From positions 310,001 to 374,000 of the forward strand of contig NW_024881790.1 in assembly GCF_019059575.1 (NCBI RefSeq): DNA of 64,000 nucleotides, given 5' to 3'. Both the position numbers and the translations under genes were made by a program. Below the pieces are notes generated by a model. The model was not told the origin of the DNA and did no database searches. It saw only the letters and a list, made by a program, of their open reading frames with translations. This DNA is from Amphibalanus amphitrite. Taxonomy: Eukaryota > Arthropoda > Thecostraca > Balanomorpha > Balanidae. Of the stretch, positions 45,018-55,861 are shown piece by piece. Positions within the stretch are counted from its first letter, which is position 1. Every line of letters begins with the position of its first letter.

Positions 45018-46372
45018 TCACGGTTCGTCGGAAGGTCATCTCAGGCTCAAAAGAAACGATACATACCATTCGAAAGCTGACGGTGAGCTGAATCCAAAAA
45101 TGTATTTTTTATCAAAATCGATCGATGGCTTTTTTGAAAATTGCGTTTTTGTAAAAACTTAATAATCTTTTATTCAACGGGCTGTCCCGGACATTCTTGA
45201 AAACATAAACATGTATTTTTGAGTTCCAGTGAAAGCTGAACGCCAAAAGAACAATATTTAGCGAAGCAATATTTCCAAACATTAATATGCGTCTCCCACA
45301 GCCGAAAATAAGGCGCAATCACACAGCTCAGTGTCACGATGGACCAAAGTCAGCCACACAGAAGCGTGAAATGACCCTTATCGACTCGCAGACCCGGCGC
45401 TCTCGGCCCGCCTGACCGGCCACGGAAAGAACGTTCGGCTCTCGTTCTACTAAACAAATGTCAAAGTTGTCAGTTTAACTGTCCACATCGCTATTAAAGC
45501 TATTCAGGATACCCGTGAAGAAAATTCATTGTTCTGTCATCTTCACATCATGCATTAATTTGCATCTGTTCATGTCTACTTTGCTCAATTGAGCTTGGTA
45601 TCATGCCCATATAAGGAAAATTGGCCGCGCTGAAATGTCAGAGGCTGCACCGGCCTCAGCTCGGGTGGAGTGGGGGTAGCGCCCGGCGGGGCAGGGTAAC
45701 CTTTGACCGGTCGCACGGCCGAGCAGCTGTCACCAGTACAGCCTCTGACAGTGAAACCCCGCTCACTTCCCCTCCGCGGGCACTGATCGCAGCTGGATGG
45801 AACAAAACATGTATAAGAAAAATGTAAATTAAAGCATGTTGTAAATCAAGCAGAACAATGAATTTTCTTCACAGGTATCCTGAGTAACTTTAATAGCGAT
45901 GTGGACAGTTAAAGTGGCAAATATTACATTTGTTTAGTAGAACGAGAGCCGAACGTTCTTTCCGTGGCCGGTCAGGCGGACCGAGAGCGCCGGGTCTGCG
46001 AGTCGATAAGGGTCATTTCACGCTTCTGTGTGGCTGACTTTGGTCCATCGTGACACTGAGATGTGTGATTGCGCCTTATTGTCGGCTGTGGGAGACGCAT
46101 ATTAATGTTTGGAAATATTGCTTCGCTAAATATTGTTCTTTTGGCGTTCAGCTTTCACTGGAACTCAAAAATACATGTTTATGTTTTCAAGAATGTCCGG
46201 GACAGCCCGTTGAATAAAAGATTATTAAGTTTTTACAAAAACGCAATTTTCAAAAAAGGCCATCGATCGATTTTGATAAAAAATACATTTTTGGATTCAG
46301 CTCACCGTCAGCTTTCGAATGGTATATACCGTTTCTTTTGAGCCTGAGATGACCTTCCGACGAACCGTGCCG
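45018..46372. repeat. Long inverted repeat, ~520 bp arms
   Basis: The left arm (45018 to about 45537) and right arm (about 45855 to 46372) are inverted copies with a few mismatches. Both begin at the outside with ACGGTTCGTCGGAAGGTCAT. The ~320 bp spacer is GC-rich. The arms carry an A/T-rich block (TTTTGATAAAAAATACATTT). No TSD was identified outside. Probably a fold-back element; no genes. Confidence 0.8.
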
Positions 46373-46964
46373 TCGCGCCGCCCGGCCGACACTCGGCGGC
46401 TGCTCTCATTACGCCCCTCCGCTCATTGTAACAGCCACGCACGTGCCGCGCGCCGCTGTATGTACGGCTAATGCGTGCTACAGTGAGTCAGTGACAGAGC
46501 TGAATACACCAGTCTTAGCTGTTCGGTTCTGCTAAATACTGCTTTTCAGCGGCTGGACAAATATTCGTATTATTTTCAGGACGATGAAAAATTGTTCAAT
46601 TTCGTTTAATGTCAGTAGTACGTGCAGAAGCTCCCAACTATGGAAGTCTGGCTCTGTGACCCGCGCGACACACCTTGAAAGCCAGTGCGCCACGCTGCGC
46701 CGCTGGGCGCCGAGACGACGCCCCACTACCTGAATCCTAACTTTTTAGATGATCCGTCGCATCCGCCAGAGTAACTAAGATATAACCAACGTTACGAGCA
46801 GTGAGCACAATTAAATCAAAATCTAATACCGAGTAGAATCCGCTCATTAAATCCTCGGATAATAAATACAGCCGCTCATTGTGGCCGCTTGAGCTGTTCC
46901 CGGATTTTTTTTTCGATCGATACCCTATATGTAGTTAATCCGCTTAATAAGTCCACGTACTCCC
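46373..46964. other. Unassigned interval
   Basis: GC-rich start, then mixed composition. I see no terminal repeats, RNA gene or coding motif. Confidence 0.5.
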
Positions 46965-46968
46965 TTAA

Positions 46969-47889
46969 CCCGGCAGTTGCTGGGGTATTTCGCCACCCAC
47001 CGTTTGCTGGGGGGGGGGGGGCGTTAAACGCCCCCAGCCGATAACTCGAGAACCAATAGGCGCAGCGAAACGCACGAGGCGGCAAACGAAAGAGCGCGAC
47101 GAGACGCTTCAGATGAGTACTTTAAAGTTGAATTTTGAGGTCACAGGTCGGGTCAAGGTCAGGTCAAACACCCGAAATCGGGCTTTCAGTAGCATGGACT
47201 TCAGGACTTCGCAATGGGCGCCTCTCGCCATAAACTCTGTCAAAACGGTGCACAATCCATCTTATAAGGCCTACAAGAGTGTCAGCTCAATGTAGGGGTC
47301 AGTCAAGCATAGGTCAGGGTCAAGGTCAGGTCAACCGGGTAGGCACATATCCCCGAAAATCAAAACTGATATTCGCAGCCTGTGACACATGTTTTATAGG
47401 TAATTTGGGGCGTAGAACACGATGGTGACATTCATTTTATCATATGTGTACGTGTTTGGCTCAAAAAGATCAATTTAATAAATTTATGTATCATGGTCGT
47501 GAAGTAGTCACGAAAAATTGCCAAGATTCAGTTCAAGATTATGGAAAATGCGGAACGATAATCAATAATCGAAGATAGCCATTTGATTGATCATGGTATT
47601 GGCAGTCTACTGGCGTTTACGGCATGTCTGTATGTTTATTCTGTGATTTTATATGATTTTTTGAACATATGCCGTTTTTGGTCGAAAACTCAGAAATCAT
47701 GACGTCACTAAAACCTCGATATCTCAAAAATTTTCCGACCGATTTTTTTTGAAACTTTGTCACAATAAACTTCAATCAATTCCCTACAGGTACCCAAAAT
47801 TTGGCGCGCCTGCGGCGCGCCGTTTATATGCTATGGCCCGGCGAATAAAATGGGGGCGTTTAACGCCCCCCCCCCCAGCAACACGCGGG
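46969..47889 (+). mobile_element. TTAA-family element (subfamily B, 921 bp)
   Basis: TTAA flanks it at 46965-46968 and 47890-47893. Left double end CCCGGCAGTTGCTGGGG with a 27 bp offset repeat; right single end (inward CCCGCGTGTTGCTGGGG). Hairpins GGGCGTTAAACGCCC and GGGCGTTTAACGCCC. Nearly colinear with 25299-26221, and it retains two TCAAGGTCA words. Non-coding. Confidence 0.9.
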
Positions 47890-47893
47890 TTAA

Positions 47894-49512
47894 TTGGCCG
47901 AATTTTGATGAAAATGATGAAAAACTGTTTTCAAAACGATGACGTAATTTATGGATGTGACGTCGTACACGACACAAAGCCACCTGGTGTGAAAGTAGCG
48001 AACTACAATTCGCTACAAGTTATGTTGAATTAATGTGCTACAGACATTGCGCGCAAGTTTCGATTATTACGCAAGCGTTTATGGCTATTTGTGTGCATTT
48101 TTTGACGAAACATTTTTCAAGCAATTTTATTTTTATTTTATTTTTAAAACGAACCAAAGTTGGTCCTACTTGTGCCTCAAAAAGGCTTTGGTAATGAAAC
48201 TTCAAAGTGATATAGCCATGAAGAATATTGGATGGAACAGTAGTGAATCAAATTCAAATATATAATAATTTGAAGTACCTACCTCTACCAAGTGCTGAAC
48301 TGAACCTCATCAATAATTCAAGCCATGCATGGCAAAATCCATTTGACATCTGATTTCATTTTATCAAACGTGATGGTAGCACAACTTGTACCTAAAAGTG
48401 TCACAAACCTTGTCGTTGAAGTTTGAACACCTGATGTGATGTAGAGCGCTGATGGCTGACATTGAGCCGAATTGACAAATGGTGTTGGCATCAGCAGTCT
48501 GTGTTTGAGTGGTGTTGCCTGAAGAACTGGTGTGTAACCAACCTTTGAGCGTTTTTAAATACATTTTTTTGTGATAATACTGAGTGTTTTCGCGGTGTAT
48601 ACAGTCTTGGTTTTGGCCATCTGGCATTGATAACGACTGACACAACTTTTTTTATTTTTTTCTAAGCCGCCGCCCATGATCAGACGACCAGGAGTGTCCA
48701 CCCACTGACCCACGCGACAACAGCACCTTACGTTAACACCTCCCAAGACAAAAATATGAAGAAAGTCGCGACACTCCCTGCTAAGAAAAAGGAAAGCAAA
48801 CAAAAACAAAGCTAAATACAATACTTAGTAAGTTAGTAAAATGTCATAAGAAGAGGCAAAGAAGTCAAGACTAAATGTAGCTTGTCTGCAGAGACGCTTC
48901 TCCATAACACTTCCAAAGCACCATCATTTATATTCTTTTCCCAAGGTTAGATTCCCAAATCACTGTCAATCCTAACCTAGGCCAGATCACTGTTCGGTCC
49001 ATGTGGTTACAACAGTTGCACACATTCTTTCTGTACATCAGGATAAACACTGAACACAACAGCTGCTGAGGTAAGCTGTTGCAGCAACATCATTTTGCTA
49101 CTAATTGGCAGAACGATAGATATATTCAGCAGGCCTACAACTAATCAAGTTTCTTCCAATTAACTAGGATTTACTACAATTTACTAAAATTAACTACTCT
49201 CCACCGAGTGTAGACCAACAGCCAGCAGGTCGCAGCAGACTGGCACGCAGTGACCCCCAGCAGACAGGTGCGCGGTGACCTCCAGGCTCCCACAGACCGG
49301 CGCGCGGTGACCTCCGCCGCCGGCAGACAGGTGAGCACCGCCAGACGGACGCGCGGCGACCCATGTCTGACGTCCAGACGTTCCAAGTCATCGCGGATCC
49401 AGACGTGAGAATCACCTGTGAAAAATCCAACATAGATAGACATAAAAGACTGTGCAATGAGAATTTCCATTTCAAAGGCAGTGATATATAAAAAATACTG
49501 CACATACCATAT
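47894..49512. other. Unassigned interval with a small GC repeat
   Basis: Mostly A+T-rich, without recognisable coding. 49200-49400 holds diverged ~35 bp units with CAGACAGGTGCGCGGTGACC-type cores. Short frames elsewhere have no family resemblance. Confidence 0.5.
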
Positions 49513-49672
49513 GTTCAGGTCTAGGTCATTTTGTCAGCAAAGCAAGGCAGGCAGGCAGGCAGGCAGTTTGTCAGCAAAGCAAGGCAGGCAGGCAGGCACT
49601 GCCGCTGCCGCTGCCGTGCCTGCCTGCCTGCCTGCCTGCTTTGCTTTGCTGACAAAATGACCTAGCCTGAAC
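49513..49672. repeat. Hairpin with (GGCA)n arms
   Basis: GTTCAGG(T)CTAGGTCATTTT and GTCAGCAAAGCAAGGCAGG on the left are inverted on the right. Within the arms GGCA/TGCC tetranucleotides repeat, and the left arm's GTCAGCAAAGCAAG block is itself duplicated. The centre is CTGCCGCTGCCGCTGCCG. Likely a small fold-back with slippage-expanded arms. Confidence 0.8.
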
Positions 49673-49710
49673 TGGTGCTTTATTAATTTGGATCCCTTTC
49701 AGTCATTTAA

Positions 49711-50864
49711 CCCGCGCGGGGCTGGGGGGGGGGGTAGATTTTACCCCCCCCCTCGCGAATTTTTGCAATATCTCAAAAACGGCGGTACGTTTTCTTACAT
49801 CAATTTGACACGTTCCCTGAAAATTTGAGCGAAATCCGTCGGAATTTTTTTGAGAAATTGACGTTTTAGTGACGGCATGTTCGCCATTTTCGCCTCAAAA
49901 ACGGCAAAATTTCAAACGCCGCTAACATCTTCATTTTTTAAAGGAATCAAGACGTAACAAAAAAGGTTATACGTAATTCTACTTTGTCTATCAAATGGCT
50001 CTCTCGGTTTTTGAAAATTTTGGATTTTGGCCCAAATTTTTTCAAAAAACTGACTTTTTTGGGAAAATAATTATAAAATCCAAAATTTTGAATGTATAAA
50101 AAAACGGAATATGTGTCAGAGAAGTGGCCTATGTGCACCTACATACCAATTTTTAGTAGAATCGGTTCAAAAATGTGGGAGTTATTCAAGATTTTATGAC
50201 GTCACGACACAAATTTTTGAAAAATGATTGTTTTGGAAGTTCTAGACCTTGTACGGAAACAAAAATAGTACCATTCGATTCGCCGTGAAAAACTGCATCA
50301 GATAGACACCTTTTTAGGCCTTAACAACCAACTTCAAAAATCGACCTCACTTGACCTGACCTTGACCTGACCTCGACCTGAAATTCATCCAGAGGTGGTC
50401 CATATCACTTATTGAGTGTGCCTATTGAATTCTATGAGTAAAATGACCCATAAAACATGTGTCGCACATGCCCTTTTCTATATTTTGTTTTTTGGTGACC
50501 TGACGTGACCCGACCTGACCTTGACCTTGACCTCTGAATGATATTGTTTGCAACGAATATTGTCTTGGTAGCCTAAGACCACGTTTTGGGCAATCAGTCT
50601 CTGTCGATGACTCCATTCTTCGGCAACTACGGTGCAAGGCCGATACTGTAGAAACTTGCAATTTGTACCCTTGACCTGACCTTGACCTTGACCTCAAACT
50701 TTTAAATTAAATACATGTTTTTAGTTGTTCGTGATGAGATCTTTCGATTGGCGTTTGAATTTTCCAAATCGGACCATTAGTTCGGGAGATAACAGGGGGG
50801 GGGGGTAGAATTTAGCCCCCCCCCAGCCCCGCGCGTTCGGCTGGAGACCCCAGCCCCGCGCGGG
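49711..50864 (-). mobile_element. TTAA-family element (subfamily C, 1154 bp)
   Basis: TTAA flanks it at 49707-49710 and 50865-50868. Left single end CCCGCGCGGGGCTGGGG. Right double end, with GCGCGGGGCTGGGG repeated at 27 bp. Left hairpin GGGGGTAGATTTTACCCCC; the right one is partly degenerate (GGGTAGAATTTAGCCC). The interior has long runs of TGACCTGACCTTGACC words. It is homologous inside to 51508-52641 (inverted), although the ends differ. Non-coding. Confidence 0.88.
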
Positions 50865-50868
50865 TTAA

Positions 50869-51503
50869 CTTTAAAAAAAAATCACAGCATTGCGAATACT
50901 CACTGGTAACTTGCAATTCCACTTGAAAACAGCTTTGCTTCATCAACAACGGCTTCGGTTGAACGGCTTTGCTTGACAGCAAAGCTACTGGAAAAATAAA
51001 AACAAACCCGCAAAAGGGTTTTTGGTTTCTTATCGCTATCTTGGTTTTTGTTTGTTTGCCTTGACAACCAGCAAACAAAAACGCGCAAAATGTATGAGGA
51101 AAGCCTTATTGAGTTCTCCAGCTTGAAACGTCTAAGAATATTAGCCAATCAGAAGCAAGCATTCTGAAGAGCTTTACGACGATTCGCGCTCATCTGCCCG
51201 TGTCGTCTCAACATACTGCTTGCGGACAATCTTGAACACAATTTTAAAAAAGACCAATCTGTTAGGCGAATCCGTTCCCGTTAACTTGAAATCGAGGCTT
51301 TTTTCTTGCTCACGTCATACACCTCTGGTCATATCTGGTAAAGACCTTGGCGATCTGGCAAAGACCACCGAAATTGCTCTCTAGCGCTGTCAATTTATAT
51401 TTTTGAGACGAATGGCTCCGGATTATGTCGTTTTAGCATATAGTATAACGAGCAAAATGGCTATCTCAACTCCATTCCCCATGTTAGACATGAACATGTC
51501 CCT
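50869..51503. other. Spacer between inverted TTAA elements
   Basis: 635 bp with no recognised gene or element ends. The G-rich elements on either side are in opposite orientation, so the region could form a large stem-loop with this as the loop. Confidence 0.5.
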
Positions 51504-51507
51504 TTAA

Positions 51508-52641
51508 CCCGCGCCCCGCTGGGCTATTCAGCCATACGCGCCCTGCTGGGGGGGGGGGGGGGGCAGATTCTGCCCCCTGTCTAACTTCCGAACCGATGGT
51601 CGTAGAAAGACCCCAAATTTTTTTGCTTAAGTAGGTCAGAGGTCAGGTCAAGGTCAGGTCAAGGGTACAAGGTGCAAGTTTCTACAGTATCGGCCGTGCA
51701 CCGTAGTTGCCGAAGAATGGACTGAGACTGATTGCCCAAAACGTGTTCTTAGACTACCAAGACAATATTCGTTGCATACAATGTCATTCAAAGGTCAAGG
51801 TCAAGGTCAGGTCAGGTCATGTCAGGTCACCGAAAAACAAAATATAGAAAAGGGCATGTGCGACACATGTTTTATGGGTCATTTTACTCATAGAATTCAA
51901 TAGGCACGCTCAATAAGTGATATGGACCACCTCTGGATGAATTTCAGGTCGAGGTCAGGTCAAGGTCAGGTCAAGTGAGGTCAAATTTTGAAGTTGGTTG
52001 TTAAGGCCTAAAAAGGTGTCTTTCTGATGCAGTTTTTCACGGCAAATCGAATGGTGCTATTTTTGTTTCCGTACGAGGTCTAGAACTTCCAAAAAAATCA
52101 TTTTTCAAATTTTTTGTGTGTCGTGACGTCATAAAATTTTGAATAACTTCCACATTTTTGAACCGATTCTTCTAAAAATTGGTATGTAGGTGCACATAGA
52201 CCACTTCTTTGACATATATTCCGTTTTTTTTTTCGATACACTCAAAATTTTGGATTTTATAAATACTTTCCCAAAAAAGTCAGTTTTTTGAAAAAAAATT
52301 GGGCCAAAATCCAAAATTTTCAAACAACCGAGATAGCCATTTGATAGACAAAGTAGAATCACGTATAACCTTTTTTGTTACGTCTTGATTCCTTTAAAAA
52401 TGAAGACGTTAGCGGCGTTTGAAATTTTGCCATTTTTTAGGCGAAAATGGCGAACATGACGTCACTAAAACGTCATTTTCTCAAAAATTTTCCGACGGAT
52501 TTCCCTCAAATTTTCAGGGAACGTGTCAAATTGATGTATGATAAGGTACTGAAAGTTTGACGTCGCTGGCGTAACGCGTTTAGAAGTTATTGGCGAAAAA
52601 CGGGAGGGGGGGCAGATTCTGCCCCCCCAGCGGGGCGCGGG
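51508..52641 (+). mobile_element. TTAA-family element (subfamily D, 1134 bp)
   Basis: TTAA flanks it at 51504-51507 and 52642-52645. Left double end: CCCGCGCCCCGCTGGG with GCTGGGG repeated at 27 bp. Right single end, inward CCCGCGCCCCGCTGGGG. Hairpins GGGGCAGATTCTGCCCC at both ends. The interior resembles subfamily C. Its right TTAA is shared with the truncated subfamily B element that follows. Non-coding. Confidence 0.9.
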
Positions 52642-52645
52642 TTAA

Positions 52646-53506
52646 ACGCCCCCAGCCGATAACTCGATAACCAATAGGCGCAGCGAAACGCACGAGGCGG
52701 CAAACGAAAGAACGCGACGAGACGCTTCAGATGAGTACTTTAAAGTTGTATTTTGAGGTCACAGGTCGGGTCAAGGTCAGGTCAAACACCTGAAATCGGG
52801 CTTTCAGTAGCATGGACTTCAGGACTTCGCAATGGGCGCCTCTCGTCATAAACTCCGTCAAAAAGGTGCACAATCCATCATATAAGGTCGACAAGAGTGT
52901 CATCTCCATGTAGGGGTCAGTCAAGCATAGGTCAGGGTCAAGGTCAGGTCAACCGGATAGGCACATATCCCCGAAAATCAAAACTGATATTCGCAGCCTG
53001 TGACACATGTTTTATGGGTAATTTGGGGCGTAGAACACGATGGTGACATTCATTTTGTCATATGTGTACGTTTTTGGCTCAAAAAGTTCAATTTAAGGAA
53101 TGCATGTATCATGGTCGTGAAGTAGTCACGAGAAGTTGCCAAGGTTCAGTTCAATATTTTGGAAAATGCGAAACGATGACCAATAATCGAAGATAGCCAT
53201 TTGATTGTTCAAGGTATTAGCAGTCAAATGGCGTTTACGGCATGTCTGTATGTCTATTTGGTGATTTTATATGATTTTTTGAACATATGCCGTTTTTGGT
53301 CGAAAACTCAGAAATCATGACGTCACTAAAACCTCGATATATTATAAAATTTTCGACCGATTTTTTGAAACTTTGTCACAATAAACTGCAATCAATTCCC
53401 TACAGGTACCCAAAATTTGGCGCGGCTGCAGCGCGCCGTTTTTATGCTATGGCCCGGCGAAAGAGTGGGGGCGTTTAACGCCCCCCCCCCCCCAGCAACT
53501 CGCGGG
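52646..53506 (+). mobile_element. TTAA-family element (subfamily B), left end missing
   Basis: Starts exactly at the TTAA that sits in the middle of the left hairpin in sister copies (compare 25350-25353). It continues ACGCCCCCAGCCGATAACTC and the full B interior to a normal single right end and TTAA (53507-53510). The left ~50 bp of a B element is absent even beyond the neighbouring D element. So D and B form a composite bounded by TTAA, a D double end and a B single end. Confidence 0.85.
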
Positions 53507-53510
53507 TTAA

Positions 53511-54185
53511 TAAAGCCACTGGGGAGTTTCGAAGTCCGCAGTGACATCTCACCATTGGAAATGTGGCATCCAACCCGCTCCAAAATAACCGCTCTAGAGC
53601 AGCTGCGGTCTGCAGCAGTGGGAGTTCTAAAAACATACTTTGGGCTAAATAGTGTGCATATTAGTGATGTCAGTTTCAGTAATTTTGGAAACCGATACCA
53701 AACCGATACCGACCGAAACCATTGAGAGTATACCGAAACCAAACCGATTTTCAGAAATAGGGGAAAATACCGAAAATATACCAAATTAGGGAAATTATGA
53801 AATAAACACTTCAAATTTTCTCAAAACATATACGTTAGGCATGGAAAGGCAATTCTTTAAAATAAGGCGACAAAGACCAAACCATGGAATCTCTAATTAT
53901 TTGCATTGCAAAAAAAAAGAACATTTAAGAACGCTGCTTAGAAGTCGTAGGTCAGAAGGAAATAGCCAGCGGTTTTGCTAAGACATGCATCATGTCTTGC
54001 ACATGAAATTTGTTCGAGGTAAAGTGGTGTTAATGCCCGGGAGTAAATGTCTCTGAATGAAATGATGCCCAGAGTATCGTGATTACGAGCGAGCGAGCGC
54101 AGCGAGCGAAGCGAAGTCTTTTCAATATAACTGAAAAATCTCAGTATGAGCGGCCCGGCCCGGCGCGGCCCGGCCCGGCCTGTAA
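53511..54185. other. Interval with a hAT MITE end and a short GC tandem repeat
   Basis: TAGTGATGTCAG at 53662 followed by GATACCAAACCGATACC resembles the start of the small hAT MITE at 58265, but I could not find its other end. 54147-54182 is a CGGCCCGGCC tandem run, and 54089-54115 is a GAGCGAGC run. No gene. Confidence 0.5.
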
Positions 54186-54925
54186 CGCTTTTGAGATGCT
54201 TATATCTCAGCAACCGCTGGACCGATTGGCCTGCGGTCTTTTTTGCTGGGTAGCCCCACCCCTTCTACCGCGTAATTGACTACTTTTGACACATCTCAGT
54301 GACCGTCGTGGCACGTGTCACGTGAAAAGTCAAGGGTGTTCAGGCTGTTTTGCAAAAGTAGTAATTTTGAGAGGCTCATATCTCATCAGCCGCTTGGGCG
54401 ATTGTCTTGCGGTAATTTTTGCAGGGTAGCTGCATCCCTTCTACCAAGGGTCGGATACTCTTGATCTATGTGAGTGACCCCCACTGCACGTGCAAAATAA
54501 AAAAGAGGAGGTGCCAAATTTGTTCCCATTTCAATAACTCTGTAATTACTGGGGCGATTTCGCTGAAACTTGGCATATAGGTAGGCACCCACCAGGCAAT
54601 GCATTCCCATGTGTTGCGGTTAGGGTGCTACTGCACGTGCGCACGTGCAGGGGGCGTTTCCAGATCTCGAGAACGGCTGGGCCGATTGCGCTCAAATTTG
54701 GTACACGGTTGGGGACCAGTTAGTAGGGTGCCGTGCAAAAGTCAGTTTGGACCCCGTTTGCACGTGCGCACGTGCATAATGCCGCTTCCATATCTCAGGA
54801 ACGGCTGGGCCGATTGCGTTCAAATTTGGCACACCGCTAGCGACCGGTCAGAAGGGTGCTTTGCACAAGCCCCGTTGAAAGTACCCTCTCGCCCTTCTGC
54901 ACGTGCAGGGCTCACTATCTCGCTC
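54186..54925 (+). repeat. Single arm of the CACGTGCGCACGTG repeat
   Basis: Colinear with the left arm of the palindrome at 12.9-13.6 kb: GAGATG...TATATCTCAGCAACCGCTGG, then the next degenerate units, then CACGTGCGCACGTG at 54634 and 54761, each followed by ATCTCxxGAACGGCTGGGCCG variants. It ends abruptly after a half motif near 54905. No inverted partner nearby, so the unit can exist outside the palindrome. Confidence 0.85.
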
Positions 54926-55269
54926 GCTCGTTCTTCGCCCAAAAGGCGTTTTACTGGTATTATTGTTTATGCGTTTTACTCTTTTTAAGTGAAACAACCT
55001 GTAAAACGAGGGACTAAAAGTCAGTGCTATAGCAAGATCTTGCATCTGCAGGGTAGAAGTTAGAACTGATCACTAAAGGGTCCAGGGGCCACGGACCAAG
55101 GGGCCAGTGGGGGCCAGTGGTGAGTCTTACCCCAAAACTGACTTTGGTAAACATCATGACGTGTATGTTATAAAGGCGCCAGCACTGTCGGCCTCTAGTA
55201 GTAGGGGACTCTTTGAGATAGGTCATCTGAGGTCAATCAGAGACTCATCAGGGCCACGGTCACGGGCAG

Positions 55270-55550
55270 ATCAGAGACTCACCAGTGACCCGATCGTCAT
55301 TCGTCAGCAGTCAGGGACTCAGTCGCCGCTGGCTGCTGAGGCAGAGACTCAACAGGGACCCGATCGTCAGCAGTCAGGGACTCAGTCGCTGCTGGCTGCT
55401 GCGGCAGAGACTCAACAGGGACCCGATCGTCAGCAGTCAGGGACTCAGTCGCCGCTGGCTGCTGCGGCAGAGACTCACCAGGGACCCGATCGTCAGCAGT
55501 CAGGGACTCAGTCGCTGCTGGCTGCTGCGGCCAGCCGCTGCAGGCCCCCG
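55270..55550 (+). repeat. 63 bp tandem repeat, ~4.5 copies
   Basis: The unit contains GGGACCCGATCGTCAGCAGT, CAGGGACTCAGTCG and CTGGCTGCTG(C/A)GGCAGAGACTC. 63 bp is a multiple of three, so open frames persist, but nothing else supports coding. The surrounding 54926-55857 has no other recognised feature. Confidence 0.85.
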
Positions 55551-55861
55551 CGGTCGCCGCCGAACGTTCCGTAACACCTGCCGATATTAATTGCTGAGCC
55601 GGCCGTTCTGAGAGACCGACATCGCTGCGCTTTTAATTAATTTTGACTTCGTTATCGGCCCCATCGTTCCCTGATGGAATAATGAAAAATGACCTCCCGC
55701 CGCGCCTACCCATCGCTGCCGACTCCTCTGTTCAGTCGGCCAAACCTCTTCATGTCGTGTCAGAACAAGGACTCTACTTCAGTGTGAAAACGAAAACTGC
55801 GCGTGCTGCCCTTGTCAGCGGCGCTGGAGAGCGATTGTTTTTCACTTTGGCCCCTCATTGA

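Noticed and set aside
48555-48821. 88-codon minus-strand frame with cysteines (VRCCCRVGQW)
   Set aside because: Cysteine spacing fits no zinc-finger family I know and there is no supporting context.
55107-55590. 155-codon frame with 21-residue repeats
   Set aside because: The 63 bp tandem unit keeps frames open by length alone; no signal peptide, domain or codon evidence.
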